Below are positions 8,651-17,493 of a stretch of DNA of 64,000 nt, in pieces (within the stretch, counting starts at the first letter, position 1; every line of letters begins with the position of its first letter). The stretch covers positions 1,349,001 through 1,413,000 of the forward strand of contig NZ_LT629939.1 in assembly GCF_900104615.1 (NCBI RefSeq), read 5' to 3'. The translations under genes and the position numbers were made by a program. Source of the stretch: Merdimmobilis hominis. GTDB taxonomy: Bacteria > Bacillota > Clostridia > Oscillospirales > Ruminococcaceae. The notes beneath the pieces are model-generated. The model did no database searches. It was not told the origin of the DNA and worked only from the letters and a program-made list of their open reading frames with translations.

Positions 8651-8804
8651 GATAGCGCCTCTGCGTTAAGCAGGAGTCTTGATGATATTCTCACCAAGCC
8701 CAGCCGGCCGTTTCACCAAACGAACCGCTTCGGCAGCTTGACCTTTCCCCGAGTTCACCGGATGTCTCCTCCATCGGGTACTGATTCGCGCTGCGCCTCT
8801 ACCA
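8651..8804 (-). promoter_or_regulatory. Lysine riboswitch (L box) aptamer
   Basis: Read on the minus strand, the segment has the conserved L-box blocks in order: GGTAGAGGCGC at the 5' side of P1, the AGTA loop region, TCCGGTGAA, GCTGCCGAAGC, GGCTGGGC, GACTCCTG and the closing GCGCTATC. P1 pairs GGTAG with CTATC. The order and spacing match the five-helix lysine aptamer. A sigma-A promoter lies directly upstream and an intrinsic terminator directly downstream, so the mechanism is most likely lysine-induced termination. Confidence 0.93.
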
Positions 8805-8825
8805 ATTTTTATTATCTTGCCTTTT

Positions 8826-8854
8826 ATCCTAGCACGGGGCTTCCCCTTTGTAAA
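8826..8854 (-). promoter_or_regulatory. Sigma-A promoter of the lysine-riboswitch operon
   Basis: On the minus strand TTTACA is followed after 17 bases by TAGGAT. It lies about 20 bases upstream of the aptamer. Confidence 0.75.
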
Positions 8855-9003
8855 GAGAAAACGGCAAATTTTGAAAAACTTTTTAAGCTATTCTGAATTC
8901 ACCGCAGAAGTTTTCTTTTATGTTGTGAAATGTGACGAATTCTCCTGATTCTTTTTGAATAAAAAGAATCCCCGCAAAGGGGCGGTAAAATGGGCTTTTT
9001 TGG

Positions 9004-9032
9004 TTGCGAAATGATTCTCAATATGCTATGCT
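9004..9032 (+). promoter_or_regulatory. Probable promoter of the solute-binding protein / GGDEF-EAL operon
   Basis: TTGCGA and TATGCT are separated by 17 bases. It leaves a leader of about 215 bases before the first gene; I recognise no known riboswitch in that leader. Confidence 0.55.
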
Positions 9033-9254
9033 AAAGCTAATCTTTGCACTGGGTTTTCAGGGCAGTTGGTCCCTATATGGCTGGGCGTGCGCCGATGCTG
9101 CCGCATCGGAGGGAAAACAGTCAAACTGACCGAATGGGCGGAAGATAGCAGCCAGAATTGGAGAATGGCCGTGGGAAGATACCTATTTAGGGGTTTTCTA
9201 GCGGCTATTTGTTGTATTTGGCGGTTGAAAAACATAAGATTTGGAGGGGATTTT

Positions 9255-10694
9255 TTGAAACATTCTGTGTTGTGCCGAGGCCTGGCACTGATTATGGCAA
9301 TGGGGCTTCTGCTGGTGGGGTGCGGCACACCGAAGGATGCCTCCTATGGCCTCAACCCCCAAGAACCGGTTGCCATCACCGTGTGGCATTACTACAACGG
9401 CTCCCAGAAGGTCGCCTTTGACAACTTGGTGGAGGCGTTCAACGAGACCACCGGCAAGGAGCTGGGCATTGTGGTGGAGGCCACCAGCAAAGGCGGGGTC
9501 AACGACCTCATCCAAGCGGTGACCGATTCCGCAGAGGGCAAGGTGGGGGCGGCAGAGATGCCCAACATTTTTTCCGCCTATTCCGACACTGCCCGGAAGA
9601 TTGACCAGATGGGCCTTTTGGCCTCCCTGGAAGGGTACTTCTCCCAGGAGGAACTGGACCAGTATGTCCCCGGCTACTTGGCGGATGGTTATATAGACGG
9701 CACAGACAGCCTCAAACTCTTCCCCGTGGCAAAATCCACCGAAATTTTGATGGTCAACAAGACCGACTGGGATACCTTCTCCCAGGCCACCGGTGCCAGC
9801 CTGGACGCCCTCTCCACCTGGGAGGGACTGTGCCAAACGGCGGCCCAATACTATGAATATTCCGGTGGCAAATCCTTTTTCGGCCGGGATGCCTACGCCA
9901 ACTATATGATCATCGGCAGCCGCCAGCTGGGCCAGGAGGTGTTCCAGGTCCAGAACGGCGAAGTCACCCTCAACCTAAACCGGGACGCCATGCGCCGTCT
10001 GTGGGACAACATGTACGTCCCCATGGTTCAAGGCCACTTCGGCAAATACGGCCGCTTTGCCTCCGATGACGCCAAAACCGGCGATATCATCGCCCTGGTG
10101 GGTTCCACCAGCGGGGCCACCTATTTCCCCGAATCGGTGGCGAAAGACGACGTGGAGCCCTACCCTATTGAGTGCCTGGTTCTCCCCCTTCCCGGCTTTG
10201 CGGGGGCTGAGCCCTTCGCCGTCCAACAGGGCGCGGGAATGGCGGTGGCCAAGACCGACGCCACCCGGGAGTATGCCAGCGTGGTGTTCCTGAAATGGCT
10301 GACCGAAGCTGACCGGAACATCCTTTTTTCCCTGAGCGCATCCTATATGCCAGTGAAGAAAGAGGCCAACGACATCGACCGGATCAAAGCGGTGATGGAG
10401 GAAAACGGCATCCAGGTCAGCCCCATTGTGGAGCAGACACTGGAGACTTCCATCCAAGAGGCCAAGACCTACCAGTTCTATACCAGCAAACCCTTTGACA
10501 ACGGCACCGAAGCCCGGGCAGTGATGGAGAACCACATGGTGGACAGGGCCCTGGCCGACAAGGCCGCTGTAGAGGCCCAAATCGCCCAAGGGGTGAGCCG
10601 CCGGGAGGCGCTGGCTCCCTATTTGAGCGACGAGAACTTCGACGCATGGTTCCAGGATTTTTCAAAGGCCCTTCGCCAGGTCGTGGGGCAGTAA
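9255..10694 (+). CDS. Family 1 extracellular solute-binding lipoprotein
   Basis: This 479-residue protein has a lipoprotein signal with lipobox LLVGC near residue 22, so it should be tethered to the outer face of the membrane. The mature start (EPVAITVWHYYNGSQKVAFDNLVEAFNE) is typical of carbohydrate-type ABC binding proteins. Start is a TTG at 9255, with GGAGGGG 5 bases upstream; the frame is open further upstream but carries no better site. No ABC permease or ATPase gene is adjacent. Instead a membrane GGDEF-EAL gene follows 41 bases later, suggesting that the protein may present a ligand to that sensor. Confidence 0.85.
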   Translation: MKHSVLCRGLALIMAMGLLLVGCGTPKDASYGLNPQEPVAITVWHYYNGSQKVAFDNLVEAFNETTGKELGIVVEATSKGGVNDLIQAVTDSAEGKVGAAEMPNIFSAYSDTARKIDQMGLLASLEGYFSQEELDQYVPGYLADGYIDGTDSLKLFPVAKSTEILMVNKTDWDTFSQATGASLDALSTWEGLCQTAAQYYEYSGGKSFFGRDAYANYMIIGSRQLGQEVFQVQNGEVTLNLNRDAMRRLWDNMYVPMVQGHFGKYGRFASDDAKTGDIIALVGSTSGATYFPESVAKDDVEPYPIECLVLPLPGFAGAEPFAVQQGAGMAVAKTDATREYASVVFLKWLTEADRNILFSLSASYMPVKKEANDIDRIKAVMEENGIQVSPIVEQTLETSIQEAKTYQFYTSKPFDNGTEARAVMENHMVDRALADKAAVEAQIAQGVSRREALAPYLSDENFDAWFQDFSKALRQVVGQ

Positions 10695-10735
10695 TCTCTT
10701 TCATCTAAATTTGTTCCGGAAAGGGGGAGTGCAGA

Positions 10736-13711
10736 ATGAGACCTGGCGCCAAACAATCCATCCGGACAAAAATTCTCATTCCCGTGGCCTTTGTGTTGGT
10801 CCTACAGGCCCTCCTCTTCTTTGGCACCATCGTGGGGGCGGACACCGCCGGCCAACTGCGGGAAAACGCCTTTTCCATGCTGGCCGATAAAGTCAGCAGC
10901 CGCGCAGCTGTGCTGGAAAACGAAATGACCCAGCGATGGGGCAAAGCGGAGAATTACCAGCGGGTGATGCAGCTCTCGCTGGCGGCATACCAGCAGGCGG
11001 AGGGCGGCGAAGTGCAAATTACCCGCCAGATGGCAGAAGAGCTGATCAGCCTGCTGCGCAACTCCACCGCCACCGGTGCTTATGTGATCTTCTGTCCCCA
11101 GCTGGGGGAAGGGGCGCCCTGGCCCGCCCTCTACCTGCGGGATATGGATCCCACCACTAGCTTGATCAACAATACCGACATCCTAGTGGAAATCGGGCCG
11201 GGCCCCTTAATTAAAGAGATGGGCCTGACTATGGATTCCCGCTGGTCCCCCTCCATCCAGCTGGACCCGATGGATGAAAACCAGCGGTATTTTTTCCGGC
11301 CCTATTTGGCTGCCCAGCAATACCAGAGCAGCCAGATCAGCGACTTGGGCTATTGGGCCGGGCCCCACCAGGTCACCAAGGACGACTTAGAGGTCATCTC
11401 TTACTCCCTGCCTCTGCTGGATAGGGACGGACAGGTCTACGGGGTGGTCGGGGTGGAGATTACCCTGGAGTACCTGGCCAACCAGATGCCCTACCGGGAG
11501 CTCTCGGCCAACCAGAAAGGGGCCTATCTCCTGGGGCTGCGGGAGGGGCAGGGCAATGAGGTGCTGGCAATGGGGGAGAGCGGCCCGCTGTTCCGCCGCA
11601 TTCTTGCTGACGACCGAAAGGTGGCCATCACTGAGGAAAAGGTCTATAAGGACACCTACCGCCTGGAAGACCAAGCCCTCACCAGTGAGACGGTGGGCGC
11701 GGTGCAGAAACTGAAGCTTTACAACGCACACACCCCCTTTGAAGAGGAGGAGTGGATGGTGATAGGGCTGATGGAGGAGCAGGAACTCCTCTACTCAGTC
11801 AACCGGCTCAACCAGTCCCTGTGGTTTGCCTCCCTCATCGCCCTGGGGGTGGGGGTGGCCGGTGCTTTTGTCATCAGCGCCAGCTTTGCCGCGCCGGTCA
11901 AGCGGCTGGCCAAATCCCTGCGGGAGAGCGACCCCGCCAAGGAGGTTCTGCTCCCCCAGACCGGAATTGTGGAAATTGACGGCCTTTCGACCGCAGTGGA
12001 GGAGCTTTCGGCCGCGGTGGCCAACTCCGCCTCCCGCCTCTCCCAGATTTTGGAGTACACCAACACCTCCCTGGGGGCCGTCGAGTACTACAAAGAACGG
12101 GGGGGACTGGTCTACTGCACCGGCAAAATTGGAGAAATGCTGGATTTTTCCCCTGAAAACCGAGAGAAATCCGAACTCCCCTACGACGAGTTCCAGCAGG
12201 AGCTGGAACGGATGAAGAAAAAGATCCTGGCAAAGACGGGTCGGCAGGAACAGGACAAAGTGGTGGAGGACATTCTGGAGCTCCACCGGGACGACGGCCG
12301 GATCTGCTGGATCAGCTTCAAACACAACGAGGGCGAGAGCCGGTATATGGTGGTGGTCCAGGATGTGACGGGCGACGTGCTGGAGAAGCGGAAGATCGAG
12401 TATGAGAGGGATTACGACGTCCTCACCGAACTGCTCAACCGCCGCTCCTTTCGCCGCAGTGTGGAGAAAGCCCTCCGCTCCATGCCCTTCCAGATGGGGG
12501 CAATGGTCATGTGGGATCTTGACAACCTCAAATACATCAACGACACCTATGGCCACGATTCCGGCGATAAATATATCATAGCAGCGGCCCGGGTATTCCA
12601 ACAGCTGCGCCAGGACGGCGCAGAGGTCGCCCGGATGAGCGGCGATGAGTTCTTCTCCTTCCTGCCTGGCGAGGACCGGAACACCCTGCTCTGCCGCATT
12701 CGGGAGGTACACAAGCTGCTGCACAGCACCAATTTCCAGCTTCCAGATGGCAAGACGGTGAAGCTGCGGGCCTCGGCCGGGGTGGCTTGGTACCCGGACA
12801 ACGGTGCCAGCTACGATTTGCTGATCAAATACGCCGACTTTGCCATGTACAGTGCCAAGAATTCCACCAAGGGGGACATTCAGGAGTTCAACCAAGATGC
12901 CTTCCAACGGGATGAACTGTTGTTTAGCGGCAAGGAGGCCCTCAACCACTTTTTGGACCACCGGCTGGCCCGGTTTGCATTCCAACCCATTGTGGATGCC
13001 CGCACCGGGGAGGTTTACGCTTATGAAGCGCTGATGCGCCCCAGCTGCGAGGGGCTCAAAACAGTATCCGACGTGATGCGGCTGGTCAGGGCCCAATCCA
13101 AACTGAACCAGATTGAAGAACTGACCTGGACCGGCGCTTTGGAAGCTTTTTCCCAACAGAAGGAGGCATTTGGGGAAGCCCGGCTGTTCATCAATTCGGT
13201 GCCCAACACCTGCCTTTCTAAGGAGGGGTTTGCGGCCTTGGAACAACAGTTTGGGAAAGACCTTTCCCGCCTGGTGGTGGAGGTCATCGAAAGTGAGCAG
13301 ACCGACTACAATTGCATGGCTATAAAGCAGTCGCTGTGTCAACGGTGGGGACTGTCCATCGCATTGGATGACTTTGGGGCAGGGTACAGCTCAGAAGGGG
13401 TGCTGCTCACCATCAACCCCAGTTATGTGAAGATCGATATGTCCATTGTCCGGGGCATTGACCGGGATAAGAGCCGGCAGACCCTGCTGGGAGGTATCCT
13501 CTCCTATTCCAAAACCCAGGACATCCGCATCATCGCCGAAGGGGTGGAGACCCGGGAGGAGATGGTTTACCTCATTGAGGCGGGTGTGGACTACATACAG
13601 GGGTATTATCTGGCTGTGCCGGATTTCCGGGTGCGGGGAATCCCTCAGGAGCGGAAGCAGGAAATTCAGGAAGCCGCTGGCAGGGCGGCACTTCCCCCCA
13701 TCGACTTGTGA
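10736..13711 (+). CDS. Membrane-bound GGDEF-EAL protein with extracytoplasmic sensor domain
   Basis: This 991-residue protein should make and/or degrade cyclic di-GMP. It has a transmembrane helix at about 13-35, a large extracytoplasmic Cache-like region to about 360, a second helix at about 362-385, a linker, a GGDEF domain with signature SGDEF near 635-639, and an EAL domain with EAL at 764-766. Phosphodiesterase residues look intact (DDFGAGYSS, VKIDMS, EGVET, and the Gln of DYIQGYY). SGDEF replaces the usual first Gly with Ser and no RxxD inhibitory site is evident upstream of it. Its gene follows the binding-protein gene, so ligand-loaded binding protein may be its input. Confidence 0.92.
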   Translation: MRPGAKQSIRTKILIPVAFVLVLQALLFFGTIVGADTAGQLRENAFSMLADKVSSRAAVLENEMTQRWGKAENYQRVMQLSLAAYQQAEGGEVQITRQMAEELISLLRNSTATGAYVIFCPQLGEGAPWPALYLRDMDPTTSLINNTDILVEIGPGPLIKEMGLTMDSRWSPSIQLDPMDENQRYFFRPYLAAQQYQSSQISDLGYWAGPHQVTKDDLEVISYSLPLLDRDGQVYGVVGVEITLEYLANQMPYRELSANQKGAYLLGLREGQGNEVLAMGESGPLFRRILADDRKVAITEEKVYKDTYRLEDQALTSETVGAVQKLKLYNAHTPFEEEEWMVIGLMEEQELLYSVNRLNQSLWFASLIALGVGVAGAFVISASFAAPVKRLAKSLRESDPAKEVLLPQTGIVEIDGLSTAVEELSAAVANSASRLSQILEYTNTSLGAVEYYKERGGLVYCTGKIGEMLDFSPENREKSELPYDEFQQELERMKKKILAKTGRQEQDKVVEDILELHRDDGRICWISFKHNEGESRYMVVVQDVTGDVLEKRKIEYERDYDVLTELLNRRSFRRSVEKALRSMPFQMGAMVMWDLDNLKYINDTYGHDSGDKYIIAAARVFQQLRQDGAEVARMSGDEFFSFLPGEDRNTLLCRIREVHKLLHSTNFQLPDGKTVKLRASAGVAWYPDNGASYDLLIKYADFAMYSAKNSTKGDIQEFNQDAFQRDELLFSGKEALNHFLDHRLARFAFQPIVDARTGEVYAYEALMRPSCEGLKTVSDVMRLVRAQSKLNQIEELTWTGALEAFSQQKEAFGEARLFINSVPNTCLSKEGFAALEQQFGKDLSRLVVEVIESEQTDYNCMAIKQSLCQRWGLSIALDDFGAGYSSEGVLLTINPSYVKIDMSIVRGIDRDKSRQTLLGGILSYSKTQDIRIIAEGVETREEMVYLIEAGVDYIQGYYLAVPDFRVRGIPQERKQEIQEAAGRAALPPIDL

Positions 13712-13767
13712 GGATAAGAGCGGTTGTTCCCCGGCGGGCTGCCGGCCCTCAAATCCATATAACGTGA

Positions 13768-13809
13768 AAAGGCCCTCCCTTGGGAAGTCTTTCCCAAGGG
13801 AGGGCCTTT
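13768..13809 (+). terminator. Strong intrinsic terminator
   Basis: A 19-bp perfect stem with a 4-base GTCT loop lies about 55 bases after the GGDEF-EAL stop. Confidence 0.85.
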
Positions 13810-13939
13810 GTGTTCCCTTATTCAGCGGGCGTTCTATGATCTGGGAGCCAGCTGGGAAATGGGGGAAAGGTTATCCAGAAAAAATTCACCTTGCCCCATA
13901 GAGGAGCGTTCAAAAGCCTTGGGCTGCCCCTAACTCCCC

Positions 13940-14689
13940 CTAATCCAGCAGTTCCTTGCGAAAGACGTATTCCTCCCCCGTGGAGAGCTGGGGGATAAAC
14001 TCATACCCTGCCCAAGAAAAATCCCGAAGCTGTTCAGGGCGGGTCCAGCGGTGTTTGACCACCGCCCGGGCCATCTGTCCCCGGGCCATCTTAGCTTCGG
14101 TGGGCAGGGTAACCCACTTCCCTTTGCGCCACTGCAAGAACCGGCAGCGGACAAAGGGTTCCCGCCCGGTGCGGTAAGGGTCGAAGGCCCGGCTGTATTC
14201 CCCGGAGCAAAGGTCGGCCACCGGCTCGCCAGAGGAGAATATCTCCTGGTAAATCCGATCCCCCCAGTAGGAGTAAAGGCGCTTTCCCTCCACCTTGACC
14301 GGGCAGAGGAAGTCCAGCCGGTAGGGCAGCATCCCATCCAGGGGGCGGAGCACCCCATAAAAGGCGCTTAAAAACCGCAGGCTCTGTTGGGCGAAGGCGA
14401 AGTCCTCCCCGGTAAAGCTGGCGGCGTCCAGATTTTGGTATGCAAGGCCGTGGTAGCTGAGGGCTGCCGGGGAACCAGGCAGGGCCGGGTCGAACTTTTG
14501 GTAAAAATCAAAGGTCTTAAGGGCGATTTCTGGATTGACCTTCATCAGCGATTCTAACTGCCAAGGGCTGTAAGCCCGCAGGGCGCGGAGGATGGGGCCG
14601 GTCTCCGGGAGGAACACCGGCCCAGTGAGGGGGAGCCCCTCCCCGGTGGCGTCGGCCATATTTTTGGCTGGAGACAAAAGAACCAGCAT
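13940..14689 (-). CDS. yaaA: Peroxide stress protein YaaA (UPF0246)
   Basis: This 249-residue protein matches the family length and has the hallmark N-terminus MLVLLSPAKNM and the motifs ALSYHGLAYQNLDA, SAFYGVLRPLDGMLPYRLDF and YWGDRIYQEI. In E. coli YaaA limits intracellular iron and DNA damage during peroxide stress and binds DNA; its exact chemistry is not settled. GAGGTG precedes the ATG at 14689. Two copies of a hairpin-rich repeat lie upstream. Confidence 0.92.
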   Translation of the reverse strand: MLVLLSPAKNMADATGEGLPLTGPVFLPETGPILRALRAYSPWQLESLMKVNPEIALKTFDFYQKFDPALPGSPAALSYHGLAYQNLDAASFTGEDFAFAQQSLRFLSAFYGVLRPLDGMLPYRLDFLCPVKVEGKRLYSYWGDRIYQEIFSSGEPVADLCSGEYSRAFDPYRTGREPFVRCRFLQWRKGKWVTLPTEAKMARGQMARAVVKHRWTRPEQLRDFSWAGYEFIPQLSTGEEYVFRKELLD

Positions 14690-14806
14690 GGTTTCACCTC
14701 ATAATCCCAACCCACAGCGGCAGAAGCCGGGGAAGTTGGGGGGATATAAAATAGAGAACAGCCCACAAAGGCGATATCGCGGCGAAAGGCCGTGTCAGAG
14801 CGGATG

Positions 14807-14946
14807 AATCCCGGTGCCGCTTTGCGGCGGGAGGGCAGCCCCTCAAAATTGCATTGCCGCTGTACGGCAAAAAGCAATTTTGCGCATGTTACAAGCGGTG
14901 CTTGTAACAATGGAGAGAGGATTTCTTCCCCAATAATCGCCCCGCG
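14807..14946. repeat. Hairpin-rich intergenic repeat, copy 1
   Basis: This 140-base unit is repeated nearly identically at 14981-15120 (174-base period). It contains three possible stem-loops: GCCGC/GCGGC at the start, AAAATTGC/GCAATTTT enclosing TTGCCG/CGGCAA, and a perfect 10-bp TGTTACAAGC/GCTTGTAACA stem with a 3-base loop. It ends in TCGCCCCGCG. Confidence 0.9.
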
Positions 14947-14980
14947 GCTGCCAAGCCATAAAGTTTGGTTAAACCGGAAA

Positions 14981-15120
14981 AATCCCGGTGCCGCTTGGCG
15001 GCGGGAGGGCAGCCCCTCAAAATTGCGTTGCCGCTGTACGGCAAAAAGCAATTTTGCGCATGTTACAAGCGATGCTTGTAACAATGGAGAGAGGATTTCT
15101 TCCCCAATAATCGCCCCGCG
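14981..15120. repeat. Hairpin-rich intergenic repeat, copy 2
   Basis: Second copy of the 140-base unit at 14807-14946, with only a few base differences. The loop of the TGTTACAAGC stem changes (GGT to GAT) while all stems are kept, which suggests that structure is conserved. The two copies are separated by 34 unrelated bases. Confidence 0.9.
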
Positions 15121-15353
15121 ATTATTGTAGCACATCCCAACCTACCTTTTCTAGTGAAAGGGTTCAAAACCGGTGCAGGAGGATGGAAGCCCAGGCGCAC
15201 TTTTTGCCCCCTTGCGATTGCACCCCATTTTGTTTCGCGCTATAATAGGGAAAAACAGCCTGTTCCCAAGTAGAAGAGGCACGGTTCCCTGTCCGGCCGG
15301 CGGCGGCAGGGGAAATCCCCATGATTTACCGCTGGAGAAATGGCGGGTACCCC

Positions 15354-16301
15354 ATGAAGAAATATCTCCCCCTGGCGGCCAGTTTGGCGTCAGCCACCTT
15401 GTTCGGCCTGGCCCTGCTCTTTATCAAGCAAGGCATGGCGGTGGTCAACCAGGATACCATCAAATTCCTGGCCTTCCGCTTCACCACCGGTTTTGTGGTG
15501 ATGACCCTCCTCCTGCTCTTTAAGGTGCAGAAGGTGGACTACGCAGGCAAACCCATCGGTCTTCTGCTGTTGTGCGGCCTCCTCAACCCCTTGATCAGCC
15601 AGATTTTGGAGACTACCTCTACCAGCTACGCCCCCACCAGCCTGATCGCCTGCGTCAGCAGTATCACCCCTATTTTGGTCGTGGTGCTGTCGGTGCTGAT
15701 CAACAAAGACCCCCTGCCATCCAAAATGCAGATGGCTTTTATGGGGGTGACAGTGCTGGGCGTGTTTGTGGTCAACTTTGTGGGCCGTGACCTTTCGGGA
15801 GCTACCGGCATCGGAATGGCGCTGATCTTTGCGGCAGTGGTGACCATCGCCTTCAACCGCACCTTTGTGCGCCGGGCTGGCCGGCATTTTACCTCCTTTG
15901 AGACCGTTTATCTGACCACCGGCATGGGCGCCTTGGGCTTTTCCATCGAAACGGTGATCATGCATGCCATGCGGGGGGATCTTCCCCACTTCTTTGACGG
16001 CCTGTGGAACAAGGACTTCATCATCTCGGTGCTGTATATGGGCATAGGCTCCTGTGTGCTGGCCTTCCTGTTCATGACCTACTCCCTGGCCCATCTGCCC
16101 ATTGCCATTTCCACCTCCACTTCCACGGTCAGCACGGTCATCTCCATTTTAGCGGGCGTCCTGATCCTCCACGAGCCTTTCCGCTGGGTGGATGTGGCAG
16201 GTGTGGCGCTGATTTTGGGCGGCGTGTTTGGCCTTAGTTACTGTTACAGCAAAGAATCTGCCCCTGCGGCCCCTGCCCCGGAGGAAGAAGCCCAAAGCTG
16301 A
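15354..16301 (+). CDS. EamA-family (DMT superfamily) transporter
   Basis: This protein of about 315 residues has ten predicted hydrophobic helices and the duplicated EamA layout; the second half ends in a typical block (STSTVSTVISILAGVLILHEPF). Members export amino acids or other metabolites; the substrate is not evident. The ATG at 15354 starts directly with a signal-like KKYLPLAASLASATLFG. An upstream in-frame ATG at 15321 has a nearer AGGGG and cannot be excluded. The D-cysteine desulfhydrase-like gene follows after 97 bases, so it may export a product or protect against a toxic amino acid. Confidence 0.85.
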   Translation: MKKYLPLAASLASATLFGLALLFIKQGMAVVNQDTIKFLAFRFTTGFVVMTLLLLFKVQKVDYAGKPIGLLLLCGLLNPLISQILETTSTSYAPTSLIACVSSITPILVVVLSVLINKDPLPSKMQMAFMGVTVLGVFVVNFVGRDLSGATGIGMALIFAAVVTIAFNRTFVRRAGRHFTSFETVYLTTGMGALGFSIETVIMHAMRGDLPHFFDGLWNKDFIISVLYMGIGSCVLAFLFMTYSLAHLPIAISTSTSTVSTVISILAGVLILHEPFRWVDVAGVALILGGVFGLSYCYSKESAPAAPAPEEEAQS

Positions 16302-16398
16302 TAAAATCCGCTTTGGGGCCTTGCGCCCCTATGGGAAATGGCGTAGAATAGGAGTACTGAATTACCACAATTTTCCCAGAAAAAAGGAGCGATTGGCT

Positions 16399-17430
16399 AT
16401 GAAACTGTGCGAATTGGAAAAAGCTTCCCTGGGTATTTTCCCCACACCCCTGCAAAAAATGGAGAATCTGACCAAGGAGATCGGCTGCGGCGACCTGTAC
16501 ATCAAGCGGGATGACCTGACCGATGTGGGCCTTTCCGGCAACAAAATCCGCAAACTGGAGTATTTGGTGGCACAGGCTAAGGCAGAGGGCTGCAACACCC
16601 TGTTGACCTTTGGCGGCCCCCAGACCAACCATGGCCGGCTGACGGCAGCGGCCGCAGTGCGGTGCGGGATGAAATGCATCCTCATCCTCACCGGGGAACG
16701 CCCCGATTATATGAGCGGCAACCTGTTGCTGGATAAACTGATGGGGGCGGACCTCTATTTTACCACCGGCGACCCGGAAGAGGCGGCTAAGAAGGTCATC
16801 GCCCAATATGAGGCCAAGGGGGACAAAGTCTATGTGATCCCCACCGGCGGCAGCAATGAGCTGGGTGCGGTGGGCTACATCCAGATGGTGCCGGAACTGA
16901 TGGCCCAGTGCAAAGAGATGGGCATTGCTCCCAAATACTTGGTCTGTGGTTCCGGTTCCCAGGGCACCTTTGGAGGCCTGTGGCTGGGCGCGAAATACTA
17001 TGGCGCGCCCTTTGAAGTGCTGGGTGTCACCATCAACCCTGCCACCCCCCGCACCCCCGATTCCTGCGCTGAATACATCAACCGGATGAGCGAGATGTAC
17101 GGCCTGGGCGTCACCGCCAAAGGGGAGGAAATCCGCCTGTTCAAAGGCAACAGGGAAGAGAATTACTCCGGTGTTGCCTACAATACCCCCGACCCTGTCA
17201 CCCGGGCCCACATCGCGCTGCTGGCCCGCACCGAAGCCATCTTCCTGGACCCCTGCTACACCGGCAAGGTGTTCCACGGGTTTGTGGACATGGTCAAATC
17301 GGGGATCATCCCCAAGGGGGAGAGCGCCATCTTCCTGCACACTGGCGGAATCCCCGCCCTGTGGACCAAAGAGCATCTGGACTCCTTCCAGGAGGAGCTT
17401 TGGGGTGAGGGCAGTTCCCACACCATTTAA
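16399..17430 (+). CDS. D-cysteine desulfhydrase / ACC deaminase family PLP enzyme
   Basis: This 343-residue fold-type II pyridoxal-phosphate enzyme should break down a D-amino acid such as D-cysteine into pyruvate, ammonia and sulfide, or deaminate a related substrate. The PLP lysine is expected in SGNKIRKLEY (Lys49), followed by the family motif FGGPQTNHGR and the Gly-rich phosphate site (PTGGSNELGAVGY, CGSGSQGTFGGL). Start is the ATG at 16399 with AAGGAGC upstream. It sits between an EamA transporter and an M20 amidohydrolase on the same strand, consistent with release, breakdown and efflux of an amino-acid derivative. The true substrate needs assay. Confidence 0.87.
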   Translation: MKLCELEKASLGIFPTPLQKMENLTKEIGCGDLYIKRDDLTDVGLSGNKIRKLEYLVAQAKAEGCNTLLTFGGPQTNHGRLTAAAAVRCGMKCILILTGERPDYMSGNLLLDKLMGADLYFTTGDPEEAAKKVIAQYEAKGDKVYVIPTGGSNELGAVGYIQMVPELMAQCKEMGIAPKYLVCGSGSQGTFGGLWLGAKYYGAPFEVLGVTINPATPRTPDSCAEYINRMSEMYGLGVTAKGEEIRLFKGNREENYSGVAYNTPDPVTRAHIALLARTEAIFLDPCYTGKVFHGFVDMVKSGIIPKGESAIFLHTGGIPALWTKEHLDSFQEELWGEGSSHTI

Positions 17431-17493
17431 TCCATTGGTTTTATAGGAGGAATCAAAATCTCATTGACAGCCCTACAACAGGAGGTGCCATCT

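Noticed and set aside
5753-8896. 1047-codon plus-strand open frame opposite the lysine-riboswitch operon
   Set aside because: Gly/Asp/His-rich nonsense product that runs through a clear riboswitch and two real minus-strand genes.
8910-8960. Rex-like TTGTGAAAT near 8924
   Set aside because: Only one half-site matches; the second arm of TTGTGAA-N4-TTCACAA is missing.
9033-9254. Possible c-di-GMP riboswitch in the leader of the GGDEF-EAL operon
   Set aside because: I looked for GEMM-I and GEMM-II conserved blocks and did not find them; only an unassigned leader can be claimed.
14554-15135. A 193-codon minus-strand open frame with two repeated peptide blocks
   Set aside because: It arises because the 140-base repeat has a period of 174 bases, divisible by three. 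It overlaps yaaA in another frame and has no ribosome site.
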